The notes: generated by a model not told the origin, from the sequence alone. A stretch of DNA of 64,000 bases from Lutibacter agarilyticus (GCF_900188235.1 NZ_FZNT01000011.1:62001-126000), one strand, 5' to 3'. Shown: positions 53,776-63,294, counted from the first letter of the stretch. Program-made: numbers and translations.

Positions 53776-55017
53776 TTATGATAAGATTTTTTTTAATTGA
53801 GATTCTAAAAATTGAATACCAACGTATTCTTCTAAATCTTTTCTATTCAAACTTAATACACCTTTTTTTTTCCACAACCAATAAAGCTTTGAAAAAATTT
53901 CTTCAATTTTAACGGAATCATTTACGTTTGCAGTATAAGGATATTCATCACCTAACAATCTTTTAACTTCGCTAATTTCAGGTCCTAATTGAACAATAGG
54001 CTTATTAACAACAACACAATACGGAAATTTTCCAGGTAAAAAAGGACTTATACTAGCATCCGATTCTATAATTAAAGATACCTCTGTATTTTGTTGTATT
54101 GTATTTGTTATATGAAATGGTATATAGCCCTTGCTACTGTATATTGGCAAGCCTAATTTAATTGCTTCATCTATTTCTTTTTTAAAATAACTACTATCAC
54201 CTATTAAATTTAATTGAACCTCTTCTTTACATTCTGGGTTTTCTGCAACAAAATTTTTAAATCCTTCTATAAGACCTCCAATAGGTCTTGTATTCATTAA
54301 ATTACCTGCATGAAGTATATTAAATTTATTTTTATCAAAAAAAGGTGGCAACTCTATTTGTTCACATTTTATATTTATACTTTGATGCGGTATAATAACT
54401 CCAGTTTTTAAAAAATCCGGGAAATAACTTCCCATCCATTCTTTTAATAATTGACTAGGAAAACCACTATACTCTGCTTTCCCGGATACTTCTCTAAAAA
54501 AGTTTTCTTTGAATTTAGCACCCGCTTCTAACCAATCATAAGGTCTTGGATAATAATGAAAAGGATATGGGTCGTGTACATAAGCCAACCATATATTATG
54601 CAATTTTGATACACTTAAGATAGCATGATGAGATCTAAAACTTGCCCCCTTACTTAGAGTGATAACTAACTGCTCATCAACATAATATTTTTTTACAGCA
54701 TTAGATATACTCTTAGAATCATTAAAAAAAGTAAAAGAATGTCCAAATATATTTTCTAATCGTTTAGATATATTTGTTTTGGTTACCCTTTGAAAAATTC
54801 TTTGTGTTCTACTTAATAAATAATTTAGTGAAAGTTTTATTTCGGGTATAGCAACACATTCAATTCCATTTCCTAATTGAATGTTTTTTCTAGTATAATG
54901 TAAGACCGTTATTTGATACTCTAACTTCTTAAGGTTTTGAATTAATGCAATATTTACTTTAGAAGCACTACTATCTTCTACATCTATAGACTCTGATATG
55001 ATTAGAATTTTTTTCAT
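53776..55017 (-). CDS. glycosyltransferase-like protein (GT-B fold, GT4-type)
   Basis: 413 residues. It starts ILIISESIDVEDSSASKVNIAL, a GT4-like N-terminus with Ser/Ala in place of the Gly-Gly loop. LSKGASFRSHHAIL and WLAYVHDPYPFHYYPRPYDW lie in the first domain, FNILHAGNLMNTRPIGGLIEG opens the second, and IESDASISPFLPGKFPYCVVVNKP stands where the donor-binding EX7E motif usually is, but the pattern is divergent. Catalytic competence is therefore less certain than for its neighbours. Overlaps the upstream gene by one base. Confidence 0.82.
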   Translation of the reverse strand: MKKILIISESIDVEDSSASKVNIALIQNLKKLEYQITVLHYTRKNIQLGNGIECVAIPEIKLSLNYLLSRTQRIFQRVTKTNISKRLENIFGHSFTFFNDSKSISNAVKKYYVDEQLVITLSKGASFRSHHAILSVSKLHNIWLAYVHDPYPFHYYPRPYDWLEAGAKFKENFFREVSGKAEYSGFPSQLLKEWMGSYFPDFLKTGVIIPHQSINIKCEQIELPPFFDKNKFNILHAGNLMNTRPIGGLIEGFKNFVAENPECKEEVQLNLIGDSSYFKKEIDEAIKLGLPIYSSKGYIPFHITNTIQQNTEVSLIIESDASISPFLPGKFPYCVVVNKPIVQLGPEISEVKRLLGDEYPYTANVNDSVKIEEIFSKLYWLWKKKGVLSLNRKDLEEYVGIQFLESQLKKILS

Positions 55018-55994
55018 TAATTTTTATACATTTTATCCCCTATCAATTTAAACAAGATCCTTGTTCTAAAAAATTTAACCTTTCTGAATCTATTTTTTAT
55101 ATGCTTCTCAGAGAATACAATATTCGTTTTCTCTTCCTCATGTTTATATTCTTTAACCCAATTTTCTATAGAATTCCCCATGTGATAAGCATAAGTTTCT
55201 GTAGTTGAAAGCCTATAACCTCCGTTTTCTTCAATAAATCGCTCTAAATATATTTTTTCATCTCCATTTTTAAACACGTAGGTTGGCCCATTTAATTCTA
55301 CTGTTTTTAAATACGATTTTTTAATTGTAAAAACAAAATGAGAAGCACCTACACAGGCTTGAATATTTTTATTTTCTAACATATATTGTTTAGATTTCCA
55401 ACTCCATGTTTTCCCTTCAAAATATCCTTCTTTAGGGTTTACTCCATCTTCAAACAAATCAAAACTACTTAAGTTTACAATGTTGTCTATTTTTAAATTA
55501 AATATTTCATTAACGAGCAAAGGTCTATTTAAATATTTGTAATTCGCTGGACATGGTAAAGGAGTTACAAAAGCAGCATTTGGAAAATTATTAAAAATTT
55601 CTATACTTTTAGACAACCAATTATTCATAAAAAACACATCCGCATCTGTAATTGTAATATACTCTTCGTAAGAAGATTTTATTTCAGACACTATCGTATA
55701 CACCTTCCCTTTGTTTTCTGAATATTTAGTTATTTTTTGAATTTTATTTTCTTTTAATAAGCCTTCTATGTATTCTGAAATAATATTACAACAATTATTA
55801 TTTATAATTGTTATTCCTGTAGTTTTTAAATCTATTGTTTTTAATAATGACTCTATATGACATTTAAAAACCTTATAAGAATTCTTATAGTAATCTTCTT
55901 CCAAATTTGGAATATATACAGGAATAATAATTCTATGTTTTAAATAGAAGATCTTGTTTTCTTTAAACTTTTCTGGATTTACCCCGGTTCTCAT
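55017..55994 (-). CDS. GT-A-type glycosyltransferase
   Basis: 325 residues. HRIIIPVYIPNLEEDYYKN begins the nucleotide-binding domain, GITIINNNCCN replaces the usual VDDGS strand, ENKGKVYTI is the Gly-Lys loop and ITDADVFFMNNW (about 117-128) holds the DxD motif. SHFVFTIKKSYLK and KNGDEKIYLERFIEENGG follow as acceptor-side motifs. Overlaps both neighbours by one base, so it belongs to the coupled chain. Confidence 0.85.
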   Translation of the reverse strand: MRTGVNPEKFKENKIFYLKHRIIIPVYIPNLEEDYYKNSYKVFKCHIESLLKTIDLKTTGITIINNNCCNIISEYIEGLLKENKIQKITKYSENKGKVYTIVSEIKSSYEEYITITDADVFFMNNWLSKSIEIFNNFPNAAFVTPLPCPANYKYLNRPLLVNEIFNLKIDNIVNLSSFDLFEDGVNPKEGYFEGKTWSWKSKQYMLENKNIQACVGASHFVFTIKKSYLKTVELNGPTYVFKNGDEKIYLERFIEENGGYRLSTTETYAYHMGNSIENWVKEYKHEEEKTNIVFSEKHIKNRFRKVKFFRTRILFKLIGDKMYKN

Positions 55995-56974
55995 TATATC
56001 TTTATTAAAACTGCTCCTATTAACCTAGATATTATTTTTTTATTAAACGAAATATTCTTCAATAAAAAAACAACCCCTCTTTCTTTATACTTATTTTGTA
56101 AAGTTCCTAATTTCAAATCATTTCTTAGATCTTCCAACATACTACCATCATGATAAATAGCATGAGTCAATAGCTTATAGAATATTTCTGAATCATTTAA
56201 TCTTCCAACCTCTTTAATCAGTTTATAGACATTTCTAAAGCTTTTTTTTAGGGATTTTAATACAATATTATTTGCATCATTATATAGATTAGATGTAATT
56301 GATAAATTGTGTTTACGATGATAAAACAAAGGAGTGTTTTCAATAAAAGAAATATTCACCTTTTTTAAAAAAAACAACTTATTAAAAAACTCCCATTCTT
56401 CAGCATAAAAAAGTTCTTCATTAAACCTTTTATCTATTATTGTGTTATATCTAATTAATAAAACTTGTGCAGTGAAAAAATATTTTTTTATGAAAAAATA
56501 TTTTGCTATGTCATTTACTAAAGTAGAATCAACTGAAGAATAATACTCTATATTATAATTAAAATCATTATTATAGAAACTTTTACCTATAAAAAAAGAA
56601 GCATCTAGTTTCTTATATTTAGTAAATTCTTTTACTTGAATTTCAAATTTCTGAGGATGCATAATATCATCGTCATCAAAAAATTGTATATACTTAGTAT
56701 TTAATTTTAATGATTCAATTAAATCCATCCCCATATTACGGGAAGCTGACAACCCTTTTACGTATTTATTTCCTTTAAGATAGTACTGAAATCTATTATC
56801 TTTTTCTAAATAATTTAAAACAACTTCTTTAGTATTATCTTTAGAATTATCATCTATAATTATGCATTTCCAGTTTTCATATGTTTGCCCAATAATAGAG
56901 TCTAAAGTTTCTCCTATTAAATGAGATCTGTTATACGTTGTTAATACAACTGTTATTAAAGGAAAACTAACCAT
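55994..56974 (-). CDS. family 2 glycosyltransferase
   Basis: 326 residues. LITVVLTTYNRSHLIGETLDS at the start, WKCIIIDDNSKD (about 35-46), GLSASRNMGMD and FFDDDDIMHP (DDDD near 100-103). Basic, membrane-seeking C-terminus. Its start overlaps the 3' end of the frameshifted glycosyltransferase by 8 bases. Confidence 0.93.
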   Translation of the reverse strand: MVSFPLITVVLTTYNRSHLIGETLDSIIGQTYENWKCIIIDDNSKDNTKEVVLNYLEKDNRFQYYLKGNKYVKGLSASRNMGMDLIESLKLNTKYIQFFDDDDIMHPQKFEIQVKEFTKYKKLDASFFIGKSFYNNDFNYNIEYYSSVDSTLVNDIAKYFFIKKYFFTAQVLLIRYNTIIDKRFNEELFYAEEWEFFNKLFFLKKVNISFIENTPLFYHRKHNLSITSNLYNDANNIVLKSLKKSFRNVYKLIKEVGRLNDSEIFYKLLTHAIYHDGSMLEDLRNDLKLGTLQNKYKERGVVFLLKNISFNKKIISRLIGAVLIKI

Positions 56975-57808
56975 GAAGTAACTTTTTTAAAAACCTAAAT
57001 GGCGATAATATAAATAAACCAATTTTATATTCAATTCTGGTATACATCTTTAATTTTTCATTCTCTTCTCTTTCTATTCTAGAAAGTAAAAAGCTAGTAA
57101 AATCATTAAAATACCGCTGAAATACCTTTTCATTTTTATTATAGATATATTTTAATAGATCATATTTAACTTTATTTGCTCTTGTTGTGGTTGATTCAAT
57201 TCCTTTCCTGTAGTTAAATAGCAATTCTTGAATAACAACTACTTCTCCTCCATTTGACAACAATCGAATGTAAAACTCCCAATCTTCAAAGCCTCTTCTC
57301 ATACCCTCATCATACCCACCAACTTTTCTAAAATCTACTTTTTTAAACATGCAACTCCCCATTGCTGTATTATTTAATATCATTTTTGATATGTCTCCTC
57401 CTTTAGGGTTAAATGAATCTACAACATCTCCTTTTTTATTAATAATATTGGACTTACTTGTTATGATTTTCACGTTTTTATCTACTTGAAAAATTTCTAT
57501 AGCCTTTTGACAAAATGTAGGTTCAAAATAATCATCACTGTCCAAGACTAATATAAATGCTCCTGTAGCATTTTGTACCCCAATATTTCTAGCAGAACTC
57601 TGTCCTTTATTTTCTTGATGAATTAACACATCTATTTTAGAAGAAAACGCCTTTAGTTTTTTTTTGTTTCTAAATTTGAGCCATCATCTACAACAATTAA
57701 TTCTATGTTTTTATAAGATTGATTTTTTACAGAATCAATGCACTGTTCTATATAGTTATAAGTATTATAACAAGGTACAACAACAGATATTAAAATGTTT
57801 TGATTCAT
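56967..57808 (-). pseudogene. family 2 glycosyltransferase split by a frameshift in an A9 run
   Basis: Reading from the ATG at 57808 gives [20 protein letters not shown] and [10 protein letters not shown], a normal GT2 start, but the frame hits TAA just after a run of nine A residues (57657-57665 on the minus strand). The rest of the enzyme ([51 protein letters not shown]) continues in another frame to the stop at 56967. Ten or seven A residues would restore one protein of about 280 residues. It may be a phase-variable locus, a decayed gene or a sequencing error. The downstream part alone lacks the nucleotide-binding VDDGS motif. Confidence 0.85.
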
Positions 57809-57855
57809 TTATTAAAAATTAAATTTTATATGATTATTATCAATTTCTGATTAAT

Positions 57856-58686
57856 TTATTTTTTCTCCAATGTAAATACTTTTATTTGCCCAATTCTTGC
57901 AGCAATATCAGAAAATGAACTCCAATAAGAACCATAAATATATTTAGTTTTGGACAAACAATATAGGTCCACAACAGCGTCTTTTATTCCTTTCTGAGTA
58001 TTTCTACTTAGTTCTTTATTGTAAGTTATAATTTTGCCTTTAAATATTTTTTTAAGTTCAATTTCAGTGTTTACATCATCTGTTGCCAAAAAAAAATTTG
58101 ATTCAATATTCTTTTTCAATTCTACTTTTATCTTCTCAATAAATAGTTCTAAAGGACTTTTTTCAATTGATCGCATATTATCACTTCTTCTTATGTGAAT
58201 ACCAATTATATATTTATTAAAACTTTTTGTCTGTGAATTAATTATATCCTGGATTTCTAATGTTGGCTTAAATCTTAAAAATTCATCAAAATTTTCACCA
58301 AATTCTTGACAAGTTTGAAAATAAATATTTTTATGTTTTTTTGAAATACTAAGAATATCTATTTTATTGTTCCAAATTAAATTTTCAAAATCTTTTTCTT
58401 TAATGCAGTAATCTATATTAATTAATTTATTTACAAACCAAGCTTTAATTTTTTTATTTAATTTTTGTTGATTTGTTGCTTCTACATAATAATATTTTTT
58501 CTTTTTAGCTTCTACATAACTTAAAGAATCGATAGGTTTAAATAACTCATAAAAATCGCAATTTAATTCATCTTTCAAATTCCAAACTAATTTAACATCC
58601 TTATGAGTTTTATTACTCAACCATAACCCCGAAGCAATAACTCTCATTCGGTTTGCTAACCCTCCTTTTGGTTCTAATATTATCAT
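57856..58686 (-). CDS. fucosyltransferase-like protein (NodZ/alpha-1,2-FucT superfamily)
   Basis: 276 residues. EPKGGLANRMRVIASGLWLS at the start is the GDP-binding N-terminal loop, IGIHIRRSDN (about 166-175) is the conserved HxRRxD motif that contacts GDP-fucose, FFLATDD and DLYCLSKTKYIYGSYWSSFSDIAARIG complete the GT23/GT11-type pattern. It probably transfers fucose or a similar deoxysugar, but the donor cannot be proven. No GDP-fucose synthesis genes are in the window. Confidence 0.83.
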   Translation of the reverse strand: MIILEPKGGLANRMRVIASGLWLSNKTHKDVKLVWNLKDELNCDFYELFKPIDSLSYVEAKKKKYYYVEATNQQKLNKKIKAWFVNKLINIDYCIKEKDFENLIWNNKIDILSISKKHKNIYFQTCQEFGENFDEFLRFKPTLEIQDIINSQTKSFNKYIIGIHIRRSDNMRSIEKSPLELFIEKIKVELKKNIESNFFLATDDVNTEIELKKIFKGKIITYNKELSRNTQKGIKDAVVDLYCLSKTKYIYGSYWSSFSDIAARIGQIKVFTLEKK

Positions 58687-58701
58687 ATAAATTTAATGCC
58701 T

Positions 58702-59628
58702 TTATTTATTTTTTATAAATTTTATTACATCGACTGTAAGATAAACTGATTCTTTCCAATAACTATATTTAAAACTTTTTAACATAAAATGAAAATATAG
58801 TTTTATTGAATCAAAATAAGAGATACAACTAATTTTGTTTTTGATTAACCTCAACATAGTTTGCCTATATTTTGTATAAAAAACTAGTGAAACCTCTTTG
58901 TTTTTTTTTCTATAATAGTATCTTAATAATTGATAAAACACAACTTTTCTCTGATAGTCCTTATTTATTTCAGTAAGTGTACCACTATTATTGTTTTGAT
59001 GCAATCTATATCCTGCAGGAGAAATATTTTTCATAAATTTTGCCTTACCAAACTCTCCCAACAAACTAGTTAAAAACAAATCCCAATTTACTACTTTATA
59101 TATTTCATTTGGTATTTCTTTAATTACATTTCTAAAACACATAGTTACAGGCATTAAAAAAGCACCACATACTAATTCAATACTATTATAATCTCTTTTA
59201 ACTGCTTCTAAAATATAGTTTCGATTTATCTTTTTGCTATTTTTATCAAATAAATTAACATCATGAAAACTTACTACAAAATCCTTATTATTATTTAAAA
59301 ACTCAATTTCTTTCTGTAATTTAAATTTATCTCTCCAAAAATCATCACTATCACAAATTGCGATATACTCTCCTTTACAAAGTTTTAAAGTTTTTAACAT
59401 ATTTGAAGTCAAACCCAAGTTTTCTTCTCTTTCAATAAATGTTATTAAATTTCCTTTTGGATGATTTTTTATTATATAATTTATAATTCCTCTTGAATTA
59501 TCGGTTGAACAATCATCTGAAATTAATAGCTCAAGACTAAAATCGCATTCTTGCATTAAAACACTTTCAATAGCTTCTTGTATAAAATTTTCTTGATTAT
59601 AATTAATCATGCAAACCGTAACTGTCAT
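58702..59628 (-). CDS. family 2 glycosyltransferase
   Basis: 308 residues. TVTVCMINYNQENFIQEAIES at the start, LLISDDCSTDNS (about 35-46), ENLGLTSNM and AICDSDDFW (93-96 DSDD). The subtype with CMINYNQ and SDDCSTD is distinct from the VDDGS group of its neighbours. Basic C-terminus. It lies 15 bases upstream of the fucosyltransferase-like gene. Confidence 0.93.
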   Translation of the reverse strand: MTVTVCMINYNQENFIQEAIESVLMQECDFSLELLISDDCSTDNSRGIINYIIKNHPKGNLITFIEREENLGLTSNMLKTLKLCKGEYIAICDSDDFWRDKFKLQKEIEFLNNNKDFVVSFHDVNLFDKNSKKINRNYILEAVKRDYNSIELVCGAFLMPVTMCFRNVIKEIPNEIYKVVNWDLFLTSLLGEFGKAKFMKNISPAGYRLHQNNNSGTLTEINKDYQRKVVFYQLLRYYYRKKNKEVSLVFYTKYRQTMLRLIKNKISCISYFDSIKLYFHFMLKSFKYSYWKESVYLTVDVIKFIKNK

Positions 59629-59637
59629 TAAATTACC

Positions 59638-60849
59638 TTAATTTAAATTTGTATCTATTAAATTACTATATATATTCATAATTCTCTCCTTAAAAGGACT
59701 TTCGCCAAACTTTCTTAAAATCTCTTCAGAAATTTTACCTTTATCAATTTCAATTTCTTTATTAATTACTTTCACAGTATAATTCGCCATAGATTCATAA
59801 TCCATTATTTGAACAATTAATCCATTATTACTATTAATTATTTCATCAACCCCACCAAAATTAGTAGAACAAACAGGAACTCCACATGCTAATGCTTCAA
59901 GAACAGAAACAGGCATACCTTCACTTAAACTACTAAATAAAAAAAGGTCTGCTTGTTTCAGTTTATTCGAAACCTGTTTTCTATTTAAACTTGGTTCCAA
60001 TTCAATAATTATATTTTTTAAATTATAATTACTAATTAATTCTTCTACATTCTTTTTTTTATCAGTTCCCCATCCAGAAAAACCTATCCAAGTAAATATA
60101 ATTTTACACGTAATCTTTTTATCTACTATTTTTAAAGCATCAAGTATAAATTTTTGATTTTTTATCGGGTGATATGCCCCTATTGTAATTAATCTAAACA
60201 CTCTACTTTTTTTTATACTCACATTTGTATTAAATAGCGTTGAATTAACTAAATTACCTACATTTTTAAAACTATAAAAAAATCCATTTGCAATAAATTG
60301 TCTAGATTTATCATTACTAACAACCAAAATTTCCTTACTATTTTCTAAAACTTTATAGATTAAGTTTTGCTCTTCGAGACTTTTATGTCTTAAACTAAAT
60401 TGATTATGTTCTGTAATTACATAAGGTATTTTAAATTTATTATATATAAAAAAAGCTTCAATACCTGCATTAAAAACACATTGAGCATGAATTATGTCTA
60501 TATCACTATAAAACTCACTGAAGGAATTTGTTACAAAATTATTATAAAGTTCTAGGTTTCTAGATTTTGAAAATTTTTCGACAACTCTGTATTGGAAAGT
60601 AATTAATTCAATATTATTGGGTGTAAATTCTTTTGAAAAAGTTATTTTATTATTCCCAAAATGGTGTTTTTTATAGTATTCTTTCCTTCCTATTACATTC
60701 CTATTAAAAACACATAATCTTACGTTATATTTATCTTTTAAAAGCACTGCTTGTTCCCAAAAAAAAGTTCCAATACCTTTTTCTATATTTATTGACCAAC
60801 ATATGAATAAAATATTTTTTTTAACTTCCATAATTTTAGTAAAACCCAA
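59638..60849 (-). CDS. family 4 glycosyltransferase
   Basis: 403 residues (an ATG at 60831 would give 397 and starts MEVKKNILFICWSIN). GT-B: IEKGIGTFFWEQA donor loop, VITEHNQFSLRH in the first domain, LITIGAYHPIKNQKFILDAL at the start of the second and FLFSSLSEGMPVSVLEALACGVPVCSTNFGGVDEII as the GT4 signature with both Glu. It transfers a sugar to the lipid-linked chain with retention. Nine bases from the downstream gene. Confidence 0.94.
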   Translation of the reverse strand: MGFTKIMEVKKNILFICWSINIEKGIGTFFWEQAVLLKDKYNVRLCVFNRNVIGRKEYYKKHHFGNNKITFSKEFTPNNIELITFQYRVVEKFSKSRNLELYNNFVTNSFSEFYSDIDIIHAQCVFNAGIEAFFIYNKFKIPYVITEHNQFSLRHKSLEEQNLIYKVLENSKEILVVSNDKSRQFIANGFFYSFKNVGNLVNSTLFNTNVSIKKSRVFRLITIGAYHPIKNQKFILDALKIVDKKITCKIIFTWIGFSGWGTDKKKNVEELISNYNLKNIIIELEPSLNRKQVSNKLKQADLFLFSSLSEGMPVSVLEALACGVPVCSTNFGGVDEIINSNNGLIVQIMDYESMANYTVKVINKEIEIDKGKISEEILRKFGESPFKERIMNIYSNLIDTNLN

Positions 60850-60907
60850 TTTTAACGAATAATTCTATTGTTTTTAACAAATTATATATAAACAATATAA
60901 CCGTTTG

Positions 60908-61867
60908 TTATCCTTTAAAAAAAATATAACCTTTATTAATTATTGAATAACTAGTAAAACCCAAACTAGCTCTAAATATACCAATAAAATCATAAGACAT
61001 TAATTGAAACACTAAAAGCGTTATAAATATATAATACTTTTTATCATTTTTTGAAAGGAGTGCTCTTAACAAATAATTTTTACTTCTAGCACTTACAAAC
61101 TTATAGTAATTCTTTAAATTAATATTTCTTTTAAATAATAATAATTTTAAATGCTTGAGCCTAGCTTTACATTCCGATGACATTTCTTCAAAATTTTCTT
61201 TTATTAATTGCCTTGTTAAAGAATCATCATGAATTCTATATTTAATTAAACCTAAATTTAGTAGTTTCAAATTAGGATGAACATATAACATGCGTAAATT
61301 AAAATCCCAATCATCTAAATTTGAAATAGTTTCATCAAATAAATAATTTTGTTGCTCTAAAAAACTTCTTTTCCAAATTGGTCCTGACACAAAATATGTT
61401 ACATCCCCAATTAAATAATCTTCTATTGGTTTATATGAAATTATATTGGTTTCATCAATTATTTTATCTTCTAAAAAATTATAATACTGTAATTTACATA
61501 TAACTACATCGGTATCGGCTTCAAATAAATCAATTCTGTCTTTGATAGCATTTGGAGCCATCAAATCATCATCATCAAACCAATTTATATACTCCCCTTT
61601 AGTTTGCTCAAATCCATAATTTCTAGATGAACTTGGGCCTTTTACTTTTTCATTTGGTCTATTGTAATATTGAAAACGGCTATCTTTATTACAATACTCT
61701 TTTAAAAGTTCTTCCGTAATGTCTGTACTTCCATCATCTACCACAATACACTCCCAATTCGTATATGTTTGTTCTATTATACTATCGAGTGTTTCACCAA
61801 TTAAATGAGCTCTATTGTATGTTGGAATAATTATAGATACTAGTGGTTTTACTTTTTCAAAACTCAT
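60908..61867 (-). CDS. family 2 glycosyltransferase
   Basis: 319 residues from the ATG at 61867 (MSFEKVKPLVSIIIP); an upstream start at 61888 would add 7. RAHLIGETLDSIIEQTYTNW, CIVVDDGSTD, GPSSSRNYGFEQTKGEYI and FDDDDLMAP are nearly identical to the matching parts of the next gene upstream, so the two arose by recent duplication or share a converted N-terminal domain, while the C-terminal halves differ. Overlaps that gene by 11 bases. Confidence 0.93.
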   Translation of the reverse strand: MSFEKVKPLVSIIIPTYNRAHLIGETLDSIIEQTYTNWECIVVDDGSTDITEELLKEYCNKDSRFQYYNRPNEKVKGPSSSRNYGFEQTKGEYINWFDDDDLMAPNAIKDRIDLFEADTDVVICKLQYYNFLEDKIIDETNIISYKPIEDYLIGDVTYFVSGPIWKRSFLEQQNYLFDETISNLDDWDFNLRMLYVHPNLKLLNLGLIKYRIHDDSLTRQLIKENFEEMSSECKARLKHLKLLLFKRNINLKNYYKFVSARSKNYLLRALLSKNDKKYYIFITLLVFQLMSYDFIGIFRASLGFTSYSIINKGYIFFKG

Positions 61868-62822
61868 AATTTCTAAAACGTTTTTCAATTCTATAACTAT
61901 TCTTGTTAATCAATAACAAAAAATTTCCTAAACTTAATAATTCAATGCTCAACCTTTTGTTTGATTTAAATAATAGCAAAATAAGCTTATTCAAAATGAA
62001 TCTAGAATTGTTATAATGTCTATTTTCAATACCTCTAAAAAAATAAAAAATCAGTAACTTAAAACAACTATTAATTAATAATTTATCTTTCAATTGAATA
62101 CTTTTTTTTAAATTTTCAACAGCTATAAAAGCTTGAGATTCTTTATATGACTTTATATATTCTTGATTTTTTGCTGTTTTTGTATCTTGATGCTGTCTAT
62201 ACAAAAACAACGGTATATTAATGATTTTATAAGATTTTTCACTAAGTTTAAAAAACAACCTCGAAAAAAACTCTGTCTCTTGACCCCTTTTAATTTTATT
62301 TAAAAATAAATTCTTATTTATTAAAAATGATCTTCTAAATATTACTGAATCTGTAATAGCTTGAAACTTCCATAATACATAGTCTTTAAATAAATCTGGA
62401 TTTTCCTTTAATTCAAATACTTTTTTATTTTTCAAGAATTCATTAACTATAAATCCTGAACAAATTACTAAATTAATTTCATTAGAAAACGCTTCTAATT
62501 TTATCCTTATAAAATCTCTCATCATCAAATCATCACTATCAAACCAATTCACATACTCCCCTTTACTCAACTCAAAGCCATAATTTCGACATGAATTGGC
62601 TCCTTTTGGTCGGTTAATTGGTCTATGATGATATTTTATTCGTTCCTCCTTGTCACAATATTTTTTCAACACTTCCTCCGTATTATCAGTACTTCCATCA
62701 TCAACTACAATACACTCCCAGTTAGTATAGGTTTGCGCCAATACACTATCCAATGTTTCACCTATTAAATGTGCTCGGTTATAGGTGGGAATGATAATGG
62801 ATACTAAAGGGGTTGCTGTCAT
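61857..62822 (-). CDS. family 2 glycosyltransferase, first gene of the polysaccharide locus
   Basis: 321 residues from the ATG at 62822 (MTATPLVSIIIPTYN). The frame stays open upstream to 62903, but those 27 residues have no GT2 character. Motifs: GETLDSVLAQTYTNW, CIVVDDGSTDN, KGANSCRNYGFELSKGEYV and FDSDDLM. The C-terminal half resembles the gene at 52813 (KRGQETEFFSRLFFK against KKGQEFELFSRLFFK). It is the first gene behind the promoter at 62968-62996, with a leader of about 140 bases. Confidence 0.93.
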   Translation of the reverse strand: MTATPLVSIIIPTYNRAHLIGETLDSVLAQTYTNWECIVVDDGSTDNTEEVLKKYCDKEERIKYHHRPINRPKGANSCRNYGFELSKGEYVNWFDSDDLMMRDFIRIKLEAFSNEINLVICSGFIVNEFLKNKKVFELKENPDLFKDYVLWKFQAITDSVIFRRSFLINKNLFLNKIKRGQETEFFSRLFFKLSEKSYKIINIPLFLYRQHQDTKTAKNQEYIKSYKESQAFIAVENLKKSIQLKDKLLINSCFKLLIFYFFRGIENRHYNNSRFILNKLILLLFKSNKRLSIELLSLGNFLLLINKNSYRIEKRFRNYEF

Positions 62823-62967
62823 ACTGTAAAAACTCAGATTATGGGTAAAAATAGGGATTCTAATTGAATCTAAAAATGAAATGGTGTAGATTTTAAACAA
62901 CACTAATTGTCTTACTAAAAAAACTACTTGATTTCAACATAGCGCATAACCTTTTTTTTCAAAAAAA

Positions 62968-62996
62968 CAAAATTAAGCACGAATTTCCATCTCAAA
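62968..62996 (-). promoter_or_regulatory. probable promoter of the polysaccharide locus
   Basis: On the minus strand a TTTG/TTG -33 element (62993-62996) is followed after 17 bases by TAATTTTG (62968-62975), matching both parts of the Bacteroidota promoter TTG-N17-23-TAnnTTTG. Transcription would start near 62961, about 140 bases before the ATG at 62822. Confidence 0.55.
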
Positions 62997-63053
62997 AACC
63001 AAAAAATCAAGAATTTTAGTTCATTTTTTTAATGCCTATAAGGTTTAAAATAC

Positions 63054-63128
63054 ATGCGCATACAATTTATGTTAGATGCGCATGCATGTAGGTGTTGTAT
63101 GCGCATAGTTTTGAATTTGTATGCGCAT
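63054..63128. promoter_or_regulatory. array of four ATGCGCAT palindromes, candidate operator
   Basis: ATGCGCAT occurs at 63054, 63076, 63099 and 63121, i.e. at 22, 23 and 22 base steps, close to two helical turns. The outer bases also agree: TATGCGCATA or GATGCGCATG, and the last copy is extended to TTGTATGCGCATACAA. The array lies 58 bases upstream of the -33 element of the polysaccharide promoter and about 160 bases upstream of the HU gene's -7 box. Such GC-rich palindromes stand out sharply in this AT-rich gap; the 62823-63346 gap otherwise holds no gene. Confidence 0.65.
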
Positions 63129-63286
63129 ACAATTCATTTTATAAATTAATGATGCATCAAAAAATGATACTATTCGGCCGTAAAAATACACAAATTCGCT
63201 AAAAGTCAATTCATTAAATAACTTTTCAACATAAAAATGTTAATTACTAATTTAAGTAAAAGACTATTTAGGTTTAAAAACTAATT

Positions 63287-63294
63287 ATTTTTGA
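63287..63294 (+). promoter_or_regulatory. putative -7 promoter element of the HU-family gene
   Basis: TATTTTTG matches TAnnTTTG exactly, 52 bases before the ATG at 63347. The -33 region is T-rich but lacks a clear TTG. Confidence 0.4.
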
